Shown piece by piece: positions 61,683 through 64,000 of a stretch of 64,000 bases of DNA (positions within the stretch are counted from its first letter, which is position 1; the number at the start of each line of letters is the position of its first letter). Origin of the DNA: Comamonadaceae bacterium (GTDB lineage Bacteria > Pseudomonadota > Gammaproteobacteria > Burkholderiales > Burkholderiaceae_C); assembly GCA_027486555.1 (NCBI GenBank), contig JAIXOX010000013.1:44330-108329 (forward strand). Reading direction: 5' to 3'. The position numbers were made by a program, and so were the translations under genes. The notes under the pieces were generated by a model. It was not told the origin of the DNA. It did not search any database and saw only the letters and a list, made by a program, of their open reading frames with translations.

Positions 61683-62756
61683 TCACTTGGCGATGACGTT
61701 TTCTCGCTCAATCCTCCAGTCGCCCTCGTGGCGCACCAAATCCAGGCGTTTGCGGTGGGTTGAAGAAATGTTGTCAGACTCGTAAAACTGGCTGAAACGG
61801 GCCACCACCTTGGCGCCTACTTTCTCAAAGCTCAATTGACGCACTGACACACGAACAAACCGTCGGCCCGCAATGCGCGAGGTGCGCTCGGCTTCCCACG
61901 CGGCCCGTCCAAGCCCTTTGGGCGATGAAAAATCAGGGGTGTAAGCCGCAAAATACGCCGGCATGTTTTGTGCGCTCCAGGCCCCTGCCCAAGCTTCGAT
62001 GGCCGCTTGCACCTGCAGGCGCGTTTCCTCGTCCAAGGGCGCTTGCTCCGCCATCTCGGCAGTTGCAGGCTTTGGCTTCAAGGCCTGGACAGGGGGGGCA
62101 GGCGCAGCGCTGGCCACCGCTTCAACCTTGTCTGCAGCGGTGGGCGGAACCTTGTCTTGAGCAGTGGGCGGAACCTTATCTTCAGTAGTGGGCGGAAAAG
62201 TGATGTTCGCCATGTTGCTCAACGAAGTCGAGGCCAACAAAGTCAGCTTGGGTGCGGCAGCCTTCAAGGGCAATTCGGACTGCAGTGCACCGGCATAGGC
62301 CTTGAGTGAGACCTCGACCTGCAGGTTTTGTATGTTTTGGTGCACCGTCCACAAGACTGGCACACGTTGCAAGGCCAGATTCAGCCATCGCCTGGCTTCG
62401 TCGTGTTGTCCCAAACTGGCGTACAGCACACCCAGATTGTTGTAGGCCTCCAGCATGTAAGGCTGGGCTTTGACCAAGGCGTTCAGACAAGTGATGGCTT
62501 TGGCCGTTTGGTTTTGGTTGGCCAGGACCACGCATTGCAGCAATTGAAATTGCGGGTCCGGTGAAGGCTTTTGCAACTGGAGTGCAATTTCCTGTCCCGC
62601 CTCGGCCAGGCGACCAGCTTGCATCAAATCGCGCACCAGCAACAAGGATGCGGGCTCACCCAAGAGTGAAGTGGGGGTCGAAGAGGAATTGGGTGTGCCG
62701 GTCAAAGGCCACAGCAACAGCCCCATACAAAGCCAGCCACGCGGCAAAAAATTCAT
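61683..62756 (-). CDS. TPR and NTF2-like periplasmic protein
   Basis: About 357 residues. It has a signal peptide (WLCMGLLLWPLTGTPNSSS), then TPR-like helices (DLMQAGRLAEAGQEIALQLQ; AYNNLGVLYASLGQHDEARR; WLNLALQRVP), a low-complexity linker with three PPTxxDKV repeats, and a C-terminal NTF2-like domain (IEAWAGAWSAQNMPAYFAAY; TPDFSSPKGLGRAAWEAERT; RFSQFYESDNISSTHRKRLD). That domain is clearly related to the one in the next gene. ATG 62756 is used, but GTG 62762 has better spacing from AAGGTG. It is probably a scaffold for the transpeptidase. Confidence 0.82.
   Translation of the reverse strand: MNFLPRGWLCMGLLLWPLTGTPNSSSTPTSLLGEPASLLLVRDLMQAGRLAEAGQEIALQLQKPSPDPQFQLLQCVVLANQNQTAKAITCLNALVKAQPYMLEAYNNLGVLYASLGQHDEARRWLNLALQRVPVLWTVHQNIQNLQVEVSLKAYAGALQSELPLKAAAPKLTLLASTSLSNMANITFPPTTEDKVPPTAQDKVPPTAADKVEAVASAAPAPPVQALKPKPATAEMAEQAPLDEETRLQVQAAIEAWAGAWSAQNMPAYFAAYTPDFSSPKGLGRAAWEAERTSRIAGRRFVRVSVRQLSFEKVGAKVVARFSQFYESDNISSTHRKRLDLVRHEGDWRIERENVIAK
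62124..62195 (-). repeat. Three 24-bp tandem repeats inside the TPR/NTF2 gene
   Basis: The unit AACCTTGTCTGCAGCGGTGG GCGG recurs three times with a few changes, encoding PPTxxDKV three times in the linker between the TPR and NTF2-like domains. In-frame copy-number change would alter linker length without breaking the gene. Confidence 0.85.
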
Positions 62757-62772
62757 GTTCACAAAAATCACC

Positions 62773-63807
62773 TTAACTAAATAATTTGGCAGGGTCATTC
62801 AAGCGCTCCAAACTCATGCCGCAACCGCGTGCGACACAGGACAGAGGCTCGGGTGCAATGAACACCGGCACCCCGGTCTCATCGCTCAACAATTTGTCCA
62901 AATCACGCAGCAATGCGCCTCCACCGACCAGCACCATGCCCTTGTTGGCAATGTCTGCGCCCAGCTCCGGGGGCGTGCTTTCCAGGGCGTTTCTGACCGC
63001 TTCAATGATTTGCCCAAGCGGATCCGTCAGGGCTTCCATCACTTCATTGCTGTTGATGGTGAAGCTGTGGGGCACACCCATGGCCATGTGGCGGCCATTG
63101 ACCTCCATTTGCAGGACTTGCTTGGACGGCAAAGCCGAGCCCACCGTGATCTTGATGTTTTCGGCCGTGTGTTCACCAATCAACACGCCTTGGTTGCGGC
63201 GCACATGGGCAATGATGGCGTCGTCAAATTTGTCACCCCCCACTCGGATGCTGGATTTGTGAACCATGCCCCCCAAAGAGATCACGCCCACCTCGGTGCT
63301 GCCACCGCCAATGACCACCACCATCGAGCCAGTGGCCTCGGTCACCGGCAGGCCCGCGCCAAAGGCCGCAGCCATGGGCTCTTCGAGCAAAAAAACCTCT
63401 TGGATGCCCGTGGCCATGGCCGATTCCCGAATGGCACGCCTTTCAACCTGAGTAGACCCGCAAGGCACACAAATCACCATGCGAGGCGGCGACCTGAAAA
63501 ACCCCTTTTTGGGCTGCACCCTGCGAATGAACTCTTTCAACATGAGTTCGGTCAAGGCGAAATCAGCGATCACGCCCCCGCGCATCGGGCGAATGGCCAG
63601 TAAATTGCCAGGCACCCTGCCGAGCATGGCCTTGGCGTCGCGCCCCACGGCCTGAAGTGATTTTTTCCCCAAAGGGCCACCCTCAGACCGAATGGCCACC
63701 ACCGAAGGCTCATCCAAAACAATGCCTTGTCCGCGGATGTAGACCAAAGTGTTGCAGGTGCCCAGATCAATGGCAATGTCTTTGGGTTTAAAAAGTCCGG
63801 AAAACAT
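62773..63807 (-). CDS. mreB: MreB-family rod shape-determining actin homologue
   Basis: 344 residues. Actin-fold motifs are phosphate-1 [20 protein letters not shown], phosphate-2 [17 protein letters not shown], adenosine [13 protein letters not shown], and [20 protein letters not shown] followed by [22 protein letters not shown] (usual DLGTANT) and [11 protein letters not shown] (usual ARGGGRALE) deviate from housekeeping MreB. The gene is followed after 16 bases by the TPR/NTF2 gene and not by mreC, so it may be a second MreB tied to the transpeptidase operon. It would form membrane filaments that guide wall synthesis. Confidence 0.9.
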   Translation of the reverse strand: MFSGLFKPKDIAIDLGTCNTLVYIRGQGIVLDEPSVVAIRSEGGPLGKKSLQAVGRDAKAMLGRVPGNLLAIRPMRGGVIADFALTELMLKEFIRRVQPKKGFFRSPPRMVICVPCGSTQVERRAIRESAMATGIQEVFLLEEPMAAAFGAGLPVTEATGSMVVVIGGGSTEVGVISLGGMVHKSSIRVGGDKFDDAIIAHVRRNQGVLIGEHTAENIKITVGSALPSKQVLQMEVNGRHMAMGVPHSFTINSNEVMEALTDPLGQIIEAVRNALESTPPELGADIANKGMVLVGGGALLRDLDKLLSDETGVPVFIAPEPLSCVARGCGMSLERLNDPAKLFS

Positions 63808-64000
63808 TGAGTGAAGCAGCTAAATTGATTAATTTGATAAAAATCACAACTTTATTGTATCCCTAACGGCGTGGACAGCAAACCAATGGTGTGAAGTGCA
63901 GGTGTCTCTGTGTGCTTTCCAAGCTGGGGTCCGTGCACAAGTGGGTTCAAACGGCGTCAAAAGCAATGGTTAGTCAAGCAAATCGGGCGTGATCTGCCCC
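63808..64000. other. Right-end region without recognised gene
   Basis: 193 bases upstream of the mreB-like gene. The first 55 bases are AT-rich (TTGATTAATTTGATAAAAAT) and probably contain the operon promoter. Near the end a minus-strand frame reads QITPDLLD then TAA at 63972-63970; it could be the tail of a gene beyond the window but is too short to support. Confidence 0.4.

Noticed and set aside
63970-64000. C-terminal tail of a minus-strand gene (QITPDLLD-stop)
   Set aside because: Only about ten codons are visible and other frames also stop nearby, so no gene can be supported.

Overview
The window looks like chromosomal DNA from a betaproteobacterium of the order Burkholderiales, most likely family Comamonadaceae. 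This is an inference from gene content: the folC-SPOR-cvpA-purF-metZ string, four Bug/TctC-type periplasmic receptors, a catabolic LeuCD/RraA-type cluster and moderately high GC. No rRNA, phage or complete insertion sequence was seen. All calls come from reading the sequence and the supplied translations; no database search was run.

Left end (1-6.2 kb): a LysR regulator (partial) is divergent from a six-gene plus-strand operon. It encodes a GST, a CmcJ/NvfI-like oxidoreductase, a RuBisCO-like protein, a DUF1537 acid-sugar kinase, an SDR dehydrogenase and an epoxide-hydrolase-like enzyme. The RuBisCO-like protein/kinase pair resembles the OiaX/OiaK pair of isoapionate catabolism, but the surrounding genes differ, so this is a good candidate for an undescribed pathway. 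Next come a WYL regulator that has lost its HTH domain at a REP-like repeat, an orphan BrnA antitoxin, fbp, pepN and prfB with its programmed +1 frameshift site.

Exopolysaccharide locus (12.8-27.9 kb): a more AT-rich block with an initiating sugar transferase, an unusual fusion protein, three glycosyltransferases and Wza/Wzz/Wzx/Wzy-type assembly proteins. A REC-PP2C-HATPase regulator, a STAS protein and an Hpt protein are embedded in it. Together these resemble the HsbR/HsbA/HptB partner-switching module of Pseudomonas, here physically linked to the polysaccharide genes.

Housekeeping block (28-46.5 kb): an alpha/beta hydrolase, an acyl-CoA synthetase, an aldo-keto reductase, ybaK, plsY, ridA-like, yajQ, murB, argG, ppnP, a glycine-zipper protein, an ArsC-like gene, folC, a SPOR protein, cvpA, purF, metZ, gltX, tRNAs Ala, Glu, Asp and Pro, and a MerR regulator. 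Two large hairpins with different stems but the same 32-nt core lie between murB and argG.

Catabolic and transport block (46.7-59.7 kb): four Bug receptors, an FAD amine/amino-acid oxidase, an ornithine-cyclodeaminase-family protein, LeuC/LeuD homologues, an RraA/HMG-aldolase-like protein, a TauD-type dioxygenase, an Mrr-like membrane protein and a cyclase-family hydrolase. A second group of REP-like repeats lies at 58.4-58.6 kb. The enzyme set would fit oxidation, hydration and aldol cleavage of a branched C5/C6 acid or amino acid to pyruvate.

Right end (59.7-63.8 kb): a compact minus-strand operon of an MreB-family protein, a TPR/NTF2-like protein, a second NTF2-like protein and a YkuD L,D-transpeptidase. 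It suggests a cell-wall remodelling module.
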